A stretch of DNA of 64,000 nt from Chrysosporum bergii ANA360D (GTDB lineage: Bacteria; Cyanobacteriota; Cyanobacteriia; Cyanobacteriales; Nostocaceae): the NCBI RefSeq assembly GCF_029891735.1, contig NZ_JANQDH010000093.1, positions 1 through 64,000 of the forward strand. Direction: 5' to 3'. Both the position numbers and the translations under genes were made by a program. This document shows positions 44,632-54,200 of the stretch, piece after piece; the first letter of the stretch is position 1; each line of letters begins with the position of its first letter. The notes under the pieces are model-generated. The model was not told the origin of the DNA, did not search any database, and was given only the letters and a program-made list of their open reading frames with translations.

Positions 44632-46829
44632 ACTGTGGTTATTTCCGGTTCTGTGCTGAGGAGAGTACCAAAAAAGTCGTAGCGATCTAGTGCTTCCAAG
44701 ATTCCCCAGGCATAATGTCCTTGGGCAAAGTAAATTTGTGGATAGCCATGCAGCTTTTTTAGTTCAGGGCTGTAGTTCCCTACTACTACACCCAAGGTGT
44801 TTCCAGACAACATTGACTCGTCATTACCAGATGCACCTGCTACCAAAAATTGTTGAATTGGTAGTCCCCACTTTAAAGCACAATAGCGGATGGCATCTCC
44901 TTTAGAAGCCCGGATGGGTAACAAGTCAAGATACATATTATGGCTGTAAATTCCTTTAACATGGAGTCCACACCGCCGCAAATGACGCATGATTTCCTTA
45001 AAGCTTAAGGATTTGGTTTCATTAATAAAGTAGCTGACCTTAAATTTACCTTGAGTTTCTGGAGGCTGTAAATTGACTCCGGGTAGTTCTTCCATTGCTT
45101 GACGCACAGCCTCAGCGTCCCAATGATAACTAATGTGTCTTTGCCAGTTGGTATCTGGTACTACCTGGGGACCGTAATAGATTTCACTACCAGTGGCTAC
45201 AATCAGCAGGTCTGGTCTAGGGAAATTCCACTCTTCTAACATTTCTAAGGAACTGCTGAGGTTGCGCCCAGTGGCAATTCCCACACCTGTTGAGTGTCCT
45301 TCGTTACGTAGGCGTTCAATGAGTTTGTGTAGGGCTTCTTGGTCGCCTAACAGAGTGTTATCAATTTCGCAAACCAGAAAGCGATCTGCAGTTGGTAAGC
45401 GATTTTGGTCGGGGAAGTTTCCATGAGATAGATCAGGTGCTAAGGCTTTTGATAAGGGACTCAGCAGAGATTGTACTGGTCGTTGGGGTAACTGGTGTAA
45501 GTGTTCCAGATAACGTTCTACGTGACTACCCCAAGAGAAATGATCGCGAACTTTATCTAGTCCATTTTTCGCCCAACCTTCCCACTGTTTTTTATCTGTC
45601 AGGGCTGTTACTAAAGCATCCTGAATTTGTTTAATATCTAAAGGATCAATTAACATCCCATTATTGCACACAGCCAGGATATCTCGCGGACCACCATCTG
45701 ATGTGGCAATAATTGGCACACCGCAGGCTGTAGCTTCAATTAATGTTAGACCAAACGGCTCTGTTAATGCTGGATTGATAAAAACTCCCTTTGTTTTTGC
45801 CAACAAGCGATATAATTCCGGTACGTCATCAGATGAATGGTGTTTAGGATAGGCCACATATCCGTATAGGTCGTAGCGATCAATCAACTGGAAAACTTCC
45901 GTAAGTACATGGCGTGGGTCTGATTCCATGGTGGTGATGTCATCCCGGTTGCCTAAAATCAAGACTAAATTGGCTAAATGGCGCAGTTTTGGATGTTCAC
46001 CATAGGCTTTAACCAGTGAGCCGACATTTTTGCGAATTGCTGGACGGGAAAGCGCCATAATCATGGGCTGATCCGGATGGGTGAGAAATCGCTTTAAATC
46101 ATTGTAAATTCCTGGTTCTTGCCAATTCTCCGGCGGTGGGTAAAAATCTCTGAGTGCTACCCCTGGAGGAATTACTACCATTCTATTTGGTTGATAGTGG
46201 TCATAAATTCCGTATTGATCGGTGACTTCTTGATGGGTACTGGCGATGACTAATGCTGCACTGGCTAGGGTTGTTTCTTCGGCTTCAATTCTTGTACTAA
46301 TGTGATAGGTGCTTTCTATGGTTTCTTTTTTAGTACCATGATCTAATAGTCGTTGTTGTTTTACCCTACCCAGGGAGTGTCCGGTATGTACCAGTGGTAC
46401 ACCTAACCAACCCGCAACCCGACAACCCACATATCCAGCGTCGGCGTAATGACTATGAATCACATGGGGTAATTTTCCGACTTGGCGCAGGTGCTTGAGT
46501 AGTTCATCTGCAAAATTATCTAAATGCGGCCAAAGAACTTCTTTACGGAGATAGCGACGCGGCCCGCAGTTAAGACGAATGATTTGGGCTTTATTATTGA
46601 GTACTTCTATGGGTTGAGCATAATCTGTACTAACTTTGGGATCATTGACTAAACGAGTTACCAGGTCTACACGTTCTACTTGTGGGTTTGCTGCTAAGGC
46701 TTGAGTGAGTTCTAAAACATATTTAATTTGTCCGCCCGTGTCTGCATCTCGGCCTAATTCTAAATTTTTACCACGAATTAAGCCGTGAACACTGACTAGT
46801 AGAATATATAATCCTGGGCTATTTGACAT
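44625..46829 (-). CDS. spsA: sucrose-phosphate synthase (two-domain, SPP-like tail)
   Basis: A 734-residue enzyme. The N-terminal GT4 domain starts LYILLVSVHGLIRGKNLELG with GRDADTGGQIKYVLEL, HSHYADAGY, HTGHSLGRVK and the donor-site E-x7-E motif EPFGLTLIE (residues ~365). The C-terminal HAD domain (~495-720) resembles sucrose-phosphate phosphatase, but the nucleophile Asp of DxDxT is Glu here (CEIDNTLLGD), so it is probably not a working phosphatase. It makes sucrose-6-phosphate from UDP/ADP-glucose and fructose-6-phosphate, relevant to osmotic protection and heterocyst carbon supply. Its 3' end overlaps the convergent phosphatase gene by seven bases. Confidence 0.94.
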   Translation of the reverse strand: MSNSPGLYILLVSVHGLIRGKNLELGRDADTGGQIKYVLELTQALAANPQVERVDLVTRLVNDPKVSTDYAQPIEVLNNKAQIIRLNCGPRRYLRKEVLWPHLDNFADELLKHLRQVGKLPHVIHSHYADAGYVGCRVAGWLGVPLVHTGHSLGRVKQQRLLDHGTKKETIESTYHISTRIEAEETTLASAALVIASTHQEVTDQYGIYDHYQPNRMVVIPPGVALRDFYPPPENWQEPGIYNDLKRFLTHPDQPMIMALSRPAIRKNVGSLVKAYGEHPKLRHLANLVLILGNRDDITTMESDPRHVLTEVFQLIDRYDLYGYVAYPKHHSSDDVPELYRLLAKTKGVFINPALTEPFGLTLIEATACGVPIIATSDGGPRDILAVCNNGMLIDPLDIKQIQDALVTALTDKKQWEGWAKNGLDKVRDHFSWGSHVERYLEHLHQLPQRPVQSLLSPLSKALAPDLSHGNFPDQNRLPTADRFLVCEIDNTLLGDQEALHKLIERLRNEGHSTGVGIATGRNLSSSLEMLEEWNFPRPDLLIVATGSEIYYGPQVVPDTNWQRHISYHWDAEAVRQAMEELPGVNLQPPETQGKFKVSYFINETKSLSFKEIMRHLRRCGLHVKGIYSHNMYLDLLPIRASKGDAIRYCALKWGLPIQQFLVAGASGNDESMLSGNTLGVVVGNYSPELKKLHGYPQIYFAQGHYAWGILEALDRYDFFGTLLSTEPEITTVH

Positions 46830-47127
46830 TTTACATCCCTCTATATTTACTGTACTAAAGCCCCTGAACAGCTTCTTATGCCGGCTTAGACCGCTACAGA
46901 TGAGTAAAAAATAACATTATGCTAATGTTTACAAATTATAAAGCAAATGTGCAGATTTATGACCGATATGTCAAGAAAAGAAGACATTGAATTAGTTGCG
47001 CCATCGCATTATACTTGATTTTAGTATAAATTATGAATGATCATCTAATTGCGGATAAATTGTAGTTTAGAATACTTTATTTTTTCAGTATAAAGTCATC
47101 GCATTATTTTTGATTGAAGATAAACTT
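46830..47127. other. divergent promoter region of sps and lysC
   Basis: About 300 AT-rich bases between divergent start codons. TAGTATAAA/AGTATAAAG-type -10-like stretches occur at about 47024 and 47089. No ORF or repeat is seen. Confidence 0.45.
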
Positions 47128-48948
47128 ATGGCGCTGATAGTTCAAAAATACGGTGGTACATCTGTTGGCTCAGTAGAACGTATTCAGGCTGTGGCACAGC
47201 GTGTTTACCAAACTGTTGCTGGGGGCAATTCTGTAGTTGTGGTGGTTTCGGCTATGGGCAAAACCACTGATGGACTGGTGAGAATGGCTGAGGAAATTTC
47301 TCGCCATCCTAACCGCAGGGAAATGGATATGCTGCTTTCCACAGGGGAGCAAGTGACTATTGCTTTGGTCAGTATGGCACTGCAAGAAATCGGACAGCCG
47401 GCCATTTCCATGACTGGCGCTCAAGTAGGAATTGTTACGGAAGCTGAACATACCCGCGCCAGGATTTTACATATTGAAACAGAACGGCTAAATCATCATC
47501 TCACTCAAGGTAAAGTGGTGGTGGTAGCTGGGTTTCAAGGCATATCTAGCATGGGAGATATGGAAATTACCACTTTGGGGCGTGGCGGTTCTGATACTTC
47601 AGCAGTGGCTATAGCTGCGGCTATAGGGGCAAATTGTTGTGAAATTTATACAGATGTTCCAGGGATTTTGACTACAGATCCCCGCCTGGTTGCTGAAGCC
47701 CAGTTAATGGATGAGATTACTTGTAATGAAATGCTGGAACTGGCAAGTTTAGGGGCAAAGGTGTTACATCCGCGGGCGGTGGAAATTGCCCGGAATTATG
47801 GTGTTCCCCTGGTGGTAAAATCTAGTTGGACTGATGACCCGGGTACTTGGGTTAAGTCTCCTCAACCCCAAGGGCGATCGCTAGTTAACTTAGAAATTGC
47901 CCGCCCTGTGGATAATGTAGAATTTGACACAGACCAAGCTAAGGTGGCACTGTTGCGCGTACCCGATAAACCAGGGGTAGCAGCTAAATTATTTGGGGAA
48001 ATATCCCGGCAAAGTGTAGACGTAGATTTAATTATTCAATCCATACATGAAGGTAATAGTAATGATATTGCCTTTACCGTCACAGCACCAATATTAAAAC
48101 GGGCTGAAGCAGTAGCAGCAGCCATCGCCCCGGCATTAAGGAGTCAATCTCAACCCAACAGTGATGAGGCTGAAGTCATAGTAGAAGAAAATATTGCTAA
48201 GGTGAGCATTGTGGGCGCAGGAATGATTGGCCGTCCTGGGGTAGCAGCCAAAATGTTCGCCACTTTGGCCGGGGCTGGAGTCAATATCCAGATGATTTCT
48301 ACCAGTGAAGTAAAAGTTAGTTGTGTGGTGGATGGGGATCAATGCCATCGGGCTGTGGCCGCACTTCGTCAGGCTTTTGAGATAGAAGAACACCAGGAAC
48401 AAAAGCCATTAGCAGAAATTGTGGGTTCATCTTCCCCCATTCCCCCGGTGCGTGGTGTGGCTTTGGATGTTAAGCAAGCACGTTTGGCAATTCGTCAAGT
48501 CCCAGACCGTCCGGGAATGGCAGCAAAATTGTTTGGACTTTTAGCACAACACAACATCAGTGTTGATATGATTATTCAATCACAGCGCTGTCGAATAGTT
48601 GACGGTATTCCCAGACGAGATATAGCTTTTACAGTACCACGGCATGATGGCGAAAATACACAGCAAATACTCACTCAAGCAGCGGAAGAGTTGGGATGGG
48701 GTGAAGTTGTGTTAGATAATGCGATCGCTAAGGTAAGCATTGTTGGGGCTGGAATGGTGGGACAACCAGGTATTGCTGCCAAAATGTTTGCAGCCCTGGC
48801 CCAACACCAAATCAACATTCAAATGATCGCCACCTCAGAAATTAAAATCAGCTGTGTTGTAGCACAGGAACAAGGTGTACAAGCTTTGCAAGTTATTCAC
48901 GCAGCCTTTGAGTTGACTGGTCACGACAAATTTGTAATGCCAGTTTAA
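47128..48948 (+). CDS. lysC: aspartate kinase
   Basis: A ~606-residue enzyme catalysing phosphorylation of aspartate, first step to Lys, Thr and Met. The kinase domain (~1-240) begins LIVQKYGGTSVGSVERIQAV with LSTGEQVTIALVSMAL, GRGGSDTSAVAIA and EIYTDVPGI. Four ACT-type regulatory segments follow, in two tandem pairs (ALLRVPDKPGVAAKLFGEIS, VSIVGAGMIGRPGVAAKMFA, LAIRQVPDRPGMAAKLFGLL, VSIVGAGMVGQPGIAAKMFA), as is usual in cyanobacteria rather than one pair. The pairs are near-duplicates and give allosteric control by end products. ATG 47128 fits the family start. Confidence 0.95.
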   Translation: MALIVQKYGGTSVGSVERIQAVAQRVYQTVAGGNSVVVVVSAMGKTTDGLVRMAEEISRHPNRREMDMLLSTGEQVTIALVSMALQEIGQPAISMTGAQVGIVTEAEHTRARILHIETERLNHHLTQGKVVVVAGFQGISSMGDMEITTLGRGGSDTSAVAIAAAIGANCCEIYTDVPGILTTDPRLVAEAQLMDEITCNEMLELASLGAKVLHPRAVEIARNYGVPLVVKSSWTDDPGTWVKSPQPQGRSLVNLEIARPVDNVEFDTDQAKVALLRVPDKPGVAAKLFGEISRQSVDVDLIIQSIHEGNSNDIAFTVTAPILKRAEAVAAAIAPALRSQSQPNSDEAEVIVEENIAKVSIVGAGMIGRPGVAAKMFATLAGAGVNIQMISTSEVKVSCVVDGDQCHRAVAALRQAFEIEEHQEQKPLAEIVGSSSPIPPVRGVALDVKQARLAIRQVPDRPGMAAKLFGLLAQHNISVDMIIQSQRCRIVDGIPRRDIAFTVPRHDGENTQQILTQAAEELGWGEVVLDNAIAKVSIVGAGMVGQPGIAAKMFAALAQHQINIQMIATSEIKISCVVAQEQGVQALQVIHAAFELTGHDKFVMPV

Positions 48949-48991
48949 TTGTTATTGGCAATTACAAGGCAATTACAATAATGTTAATGTT

Positions 48992-49016
48992 GTAGTGCGA
49001 GCATCTTGCTCGCTAC
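48992..49016. terminator. hairpin between lysC and the convergent gene
   Basis: GTAGTGCGAGCA pairs with TGCTCGCTAC (48992-49003 with 49007-49016), followed by TTTTAAAAAA, which suits termination in both directions. It belongs to the GAGCATCTTGCTC repeat family. Confidence 0.65.
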
Positions 49017-49048
49017 TTTTAAAAAATGCCCCTACCGCTAATTAAAAA

Positions 49049-49696
49049 TCAATCAAACCATAACCTACAGATGGATTTAAGAATTTGCAGTAACTCAATT
49101 GCAGATTCCTGGCGAGTTATATCTAATTTTGGCAATATTTGATAAATTGGGGGGCTACCTTGCTGTATATAAATAAATTGGTAGTCCATACCGTTAGTAG
49201 TCAAACCCCAAACGGATGTTTGATTTTCTAAACTTCTATAAGCATAACTGATTAATTGTGGTAAACCTTCCCAAGCATTAACACTGCTGTTTTTAGACTC
49301 AATTAGCAATAGCCAAAAAAGTTTATTTCTTGTTTCTCCACCAGATTTATTAACAGCTAAAATATCCATCCGCCCTTTGATATTTGTGTTTTCATCTTCA
49401 ATAGCAATTTCTGCAATATTTTCTTCTAAAGTAATCTGAATATTGGCTTGATAAAAGCCTGCTAAATTCATCAAGGGGGCAATAAAAAGAAATTTTATTT
49501 GTCCTTCTGCAATTTTACCAGCCGCGTAATAACTGCGAAATAAATCACGGATTTTCCACAGTTCTTGTTGTTCAAACTCGGTGAGGGACTCTAGAGGTAG
49601 CAATGATGTAATTGAATCATTAAACTGTTCTTTCAATTTAAAATAGCGGTTAACATCTTGTAAAGTGAGGTTTCTGGCATCTAAAGTAGTAGTCAT
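49049..49696 (-). CDS. restriction endonuclease-like protein (PD-(D/E)XK type)
   Basis: A 215-residue protein. The pattern IKGRMDILAVN (residues ~105-115, catalytic Asp) followed by LLLIESKNSS (~128-137, E-x-K) matches the PD-(D/E)XK nuclease core seen in the N-terminal part of type I restriction R subunits. No helicase or methylase is nearby, so it is not a full restriction system. It belongs to a widespread cyanobacterial family of stand-alone proteins of unknown role. It is the first of three minus-strand nuclease-like genes. Confidence 0.65.
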   Translation of the reverse strand: MTTTLDARNLTLQDVNRYFKLKEQFNDSITSLLPLESLTEFEQQELWKIRDLFRSYYAAGKIAEGQIKFLFIAPLMNLAGFYQANIQITLEENIAEIAIEDENTNIKGRMDILAVNKSGGETRNKLFWLLLIESKNSSVNAWEGLPQLISYAYRSLENQTSVWGLTTNGMDYQFIYIQQGSPPIYQILPKLDITRQESAIELLQILKSICRLWFD

Positions 49697-49732
49697 GGGT
49701 TTATTTTTGATGTAAAAGCTAAAGTATACAAT

Positions 49733-50323
49733 TCACCAGATTTTTTGTAACCAGATTTTTTGTAAATTGATTACAAATCCAGGTAAAACATTTTCACCAG
49801 TTAGACTTGCAGGTAATTTTAAAACTTCTACTAACTGCTCTGGACGGTAAATTTCTACTTCCTCTTTTTTGCGGTTAATCAACCAACCTAATCGACATCC
49901 ATTAGACCGATATTCATTCATTTTCTCTTGAATTTTGAGCAAATTATCAGATGGTGACATGATTTCAATCACAAAATCTGGGCATAAAGGTAAAAACTTC
50001 TCTCTTTGTTGTTTGGTCAAAGCTTGCCAACGAGATTTTTCCAACCAGGACACATCAGGAGAACGGTCAGCACCATTTGGTAAGGTGAAACCAGTAGATG
50101 AATCAAAAACTTCCCCCAGTTGAATTTGTTCATTCCATAATGCTATTTGCACAATTAAATTAACATTACATCTACCTGTTTCCCCTCCTGTTGGTGGCAT
50201 GATAATTAATTCCCCCTGGGCGTTGCGTTCTAATTTTAAATCAGGGTTGTCTAGACACAATTGATAAAACTGCTCTGGTGTTAGTTTAATTAAAGAATTA
50301 AGATTTAATGTCAGAGATGTCAT
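49733..50323 (-). CDS. Uma2 family endonuclease (DUF820)
   Basis: A ~196-residue protein with the DUF820 pattern: LTPEQFYQLCLDNPDLKLE, GELIIMPPTGGETGRCNVNL, ADRSPDVSWL (catalytic Asp region) and PDFVIEIMSPSDNLLKIQEK with E-x-M/K near the PD-(D/E)XK core. Uma2 genes are multicopy in cyanobacteria, with unresolved function. ATG 50323 is preferred: AGGAAGG is ten bases upstream, whereas ATG 50332 is only one base from it. The last residues LQKIW are repeated (LQKIWLQKIW) by a 15-bp tandem duplication just before the stop. Confidence 0.85.
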   Translation of the reverse strand: MTSLTLNLNSLIKLTPEQFYQLCLDNPDLKLERNAQGELIIMPPTGGETGRCNVNLIVQIALWNEQIQLGEVFDSSTGFTLPNGADRSPDVSWLEKSRWQALTKQQREKFLPLCPDFVIEIMSPSDNLLKIQEKMNEYRSNGCRLGWLINRKKEEVEIYRPEQLVEVLKLPASLTGENVLPGFVINLQKIWLQKIW

Positions 50324-50355
50324 AAGGCTCATACCTTCCTAAGTATCGTTCATCC

Positions 50356-51102
50356 TCACTCTAAATCGGGTTCTACACCTAAAGCCCGTAATTGTTCAAT
50401 TAATCGTTCTTTTTGTCGTCTTTCTTGTGCTGTGCGTTCTCTTTCTGCTTCTGTGGGAGTTAACACCCAATTACCACTGCTATCATACCAACGTAACCAA
50501 GGTTGGTTAATATTATAATAGTTTCCTTGCCAAACACCTAAACCTAATTCTATTTCTGGAATCCAAAACTGAGAGTCTGATAAACTAACTTCTGCATAAC
50601 GACCGCCATTTAATTTAAACATTTTAAATTTGTATTGGTAACGGTCAAAAATGGCATAATAGGGAACTCTTAATATCTGTTCGTAAACTGTCCACTTGGT
50701 GGGGGGGTTGGTTACATCCCGCAAGGTTTGCCCCAGGTCTTCTTTTTCTGTTCCTGGTGAGAGCAACTCTACTATAATAAATGGACTGATGCCTTCTTGC
50801 CAAACTACGTAACTGAGGCGTAAATCTCTGTTGTCATACAGGGGAGAAACATCTAGAGCCACAAACCAGTCAGGTCTTTTGTACCATGTGGGATGATGGG
50901 GGTGATAATAAAGATTCATGTCACTAGCGGTAAATATTTTGTCGCTAGGATAAATAGGAGAGTCAAAGGTTTCGTCTAATAACCGGGGTTGTAATAAATG
51001 AAATTGATCAGGCAAACCAGGTTCCTTTGGGTCTTCACTTATCAAATCATACATGGTGGGTAAAACTTCTTGAGGAGAAGGAGGTGGATCTGTTTGATAC
51101 AT
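50356..51102 (-). CDS. Uma2 family endonuclease (DUF820), second type
   Basis: A ~248-residue DUF820 protein with RPDWFVALDVSPLYDNRDLR, EGISPFIIVELLSPGTEKED and YYAIFDRYQYKFKMFKL, typical of the longer Uma2 subfamily; residues ~215-245 are a charged tail (TEAERERTAQERRQKERLIE). It is not a close copy of the neighbouring gene. ATG 51102 (MYQTDPPPS) is taken as start; the frame opens 13 codons earlier. It lies 126 bases from divergent smc and shares a promoter region with it. Confidence 0.82.
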   Translation of the reverse strand: MYQTDPPPSPQEVLPTMYDLISEDPKEPGLPDQFHLLQPRLLDETFDSPIYPSDKIFTASDMNLYYHPHHPTWYKRPDWFVALDVSPLYDNRDLRLSYVVWQEGISPFIIVELLSPGTEKEDLGQTLRDVTNPPTKWTVYEQILRVPYYAIFDRYQYKFKMFKLNGGRYAEVSLSDSQFWIPEIELGLGVWQGNYYNINQPWLRWYDSSGNWVLTPTEAERERTAQERRQKERLIEQLRALGVEPDLE

Positions 51103-51228
51103 GGGAAAATAATCCTGTAGAAGTCCTGCCTCTATTATCAACTCTCTATGTTCTCTGCGCCTCTGCGGTAGAATATTTTTTTGATACAGTTCTACTTAAT
51201 TTAGCGTTAGCTCACTATTACAGCGCCT

Positions 51229-54200
51229 ATGGTACACGTCAAGCGCGTGGAACTTACTAATTTTAAGTCCTTTGGTGGTACTACCTCGGTCCCTCTCTTA
51301 CCCGGTTTTACGGTGATCTCTGGACCTAATGGTTCTGGTAAATCTAATATTCTTGATGCACTGCTGTTTTGCTTGGGGCTGTCTAGTTCTAAGGGTATGC
51401 GAGCCGATAGATTACCAGATTTGGTGAATAATAACCAAACTTGCAAGGGACGGGGTTCTATTGAAGCCAGTGTGACGGTGACTTTTGATTTGTCTGGAGA
51501 GGTTTTACCCAAGGGAGCAGGGGCGCAGGGTAAGGAAGATGAGACAATGTCTGAGTTACCCAGTGAGTGGAGTGTGACTCGGCGTTTGCGGGTGAATCAC
51601 CAGGGGGGTTATACCTCTAGTTATTATATTAATGGTGTGGCTTGTACTTTGGCAGAGTTGCATGACCAGTTAAATAATCTCCGCATTTATCCTGAAGGGT
51701 ATAATGTGGTGTTACAAGGGGATGTTACTAGCATTATCTCTATGAATGCTAGGGAACGTCGGGAAATTATTGATGAGTTGGCTGGGGTTTCGGCTTACGA
51801 TCGCAAAATTACCCAAGCGAAAAAAACCCTAGATGAGGTGAAAGACAAGGAAGATAGTTGTAGGATTATTGAGAGAGAGTTAACCCATCAGCGCGATCGC
51901 TTGTCTCAAGACCGAGGGAAGGCGGAAAAGTATCAACGCCTCCGGACGGAGTTTTTACAAAAGCAATCTTGGCAAGGGGTTTTATCTTGGCGGGGGCTGC
52001 AAGCCCAGTTAGAAGGGTTAATTAAGACAATTGAACAGGGAGATATCTGTGGGGTAGAATTAAGTGGTCAACTTACTACCCTGAATAAATCTATTGCTGA
52101 CCAAAGTGCTGAATTAGAAGCACTCAATGCTCATGTTAAGGCTTTGGGTGAGGATGAACTTTTGGCAGTGCAATCTACTCTAGCAACTCAAGCAGCAGAA
52201 CACAAGCAACTACAACGACAACAAACTGAGTTAACTAAAGCCATTGCAGAAAATGTGGAGCAATTAAGGCAAACTCAGCGGGAAATTGAGCAATACCAAG
52301 GTTCTATTCAGGAAATCGCGGCGGATGAACTTGTAGCACAGCAATCTATCATTCACCGTCTGCAAGAACGAGATCAAGCCCAACAAGTTTTAGATGCTTC
52401 CCGCACCGCAGCTGCGGAAGTCGCTTCAGCTTCTGAGGCTTGGGTGCAGCAACAAACAGCTTTTAACTTTGAAATAGAATCTTTGCTGCAAACTCTGGAA
52501 CCCCAGCGCACGGAACAGGCCCAACTCAGGGAACGGAATGATCAATTACAGCTGCTAATTAGGGAACAAACTCAGTTAATTGCTAGGTTAGAACCAGAAT
52601 TAGCAGGCAAACAAACTGAATATACCAGCCTAGAAACTGAATTTAACGCGTCTAGTCAACCTATCCAAACTTTAGCAGAAAATCTCTCGGCTACAGAACA
52701 AGAATTACAAATCCAACAAGAAACCCAAAGGCGACTTTTACAAGAACAACGAGAAAAACAACGCCAGTTAGATAAAATCGAAGCCCAAGCCCAAGCCCAA
52801 CAGGAAGTACAGGGAACCCAAGCTAGTAAAGTCATTTTACAATCGGGACTGCCGGGGCTGTGCGGTTTAGTGGTACAGTTAGCCAAAGTGGATCCACTCT
52901 ATCAGTTAGCTTTAGAAATTGCTGCTGGTGGGCGTTTGGGTCATATTGTGGTGGAAGATGACAGCGTAGCTGCAGCAGGAATAGAATTACTCAAACAAAA
53001 ACGGGCTGGGAGGGCGACTTTTTTACCCTTAACAAAAATTCGTACTAGTAAGTTAGTTCAAGATGTGACGTTACGTTATGTTAACGGCTTTGTAGATTAT
53101 GCTGTTAATTTAATTGAGTGCGATGGCCGTTATCAAGATGTTTTTAATTATGTCTTCGGTAACACGGTGGTATTTACCAATATCCAAGCGGCCCGGTCCA
53201 ATATGGGACTATACCGCATTGTCACTTTAGATGGGGAATTGTTGGAAACTAGCGGCGCAATGACTGGGGGTAGTGTTAATCAGCGTTCAACCTTAAAATT
53301 TGCTACAGGAGATGGGGGAGAGTCTCAGGAGGTGACGGCTTTAAAAAGTCGTTTAGGGGATATTGACCGAATTATAGAACGTTGTACCGCTGCCATGGCT
53401 GCTTTATCAGCCCAAACCAAACAAGACACCCAATTACTCACCGCAGCGAGACAAACCCGACGGGAACAACAGCTGCAATTAGAACACTTGCAAAAAGAGA
53501 TTAACAATATAGTAGGGCAAATGCACAGCACACGCTCCCAACTACAGCAAAACCAAGCCAAAATCACCACAGCCCAATGTCGGTTATCAATTTTAGACCG
53601 GGAATTACCAGGACAAGAAAAACAATTACAACAATTAAGACAAGCTCTAGCAGAGTTAGAACAATCTCAAACCCCTAGTGAATGGCAAAAAATCCAAGTA
53701 ACTATTAAAGAACAAGAGCAACAATTAAAACAAACAGAAACAGAATTAAGAAACGCCGAGGAAAAATTAACTAAGCTGCAAATTCAGCAACAGCGATCGC
53801 AAGAAAAAATCCAAGCAGCCCAAGAGAAAATTTACCAATACCATGATCAGCAAGAACGGCAACAAAATCAACTCAACGCCCTGAGCCAGCAAGAAGCAGC
53901 ACTGAATAGTCAAATAAGCACCACCAAGGAGAAATTCAGTCAAATTGAACAAAATTTAGGGGCAGAGAAACAAAAACGGGACATGATAGAGGAAGAATTG
54001 CGATCGCAGCTTTTACGCCAGCAACAAATACAATGGGAAATAGAAAAACTCCAACAAAGCCAAGCAAGGCGACGGGAAGAGTTAACAACATTGCAAAACC
54101 AAATCAGAGAAGCCAGTACAGAATTACCCGATCCTTTGCCAGAAGTACCGGATCAAGTAGATTTAGAGGAATTAGAAAAAGAACTGCGAACCCTGGGCAA

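Noticed and set aside
49049-49696. Type I restriction system
   Set aside because: Only a short nuclease-like protein is present; helicase, specificity and methylase subunits are missing.
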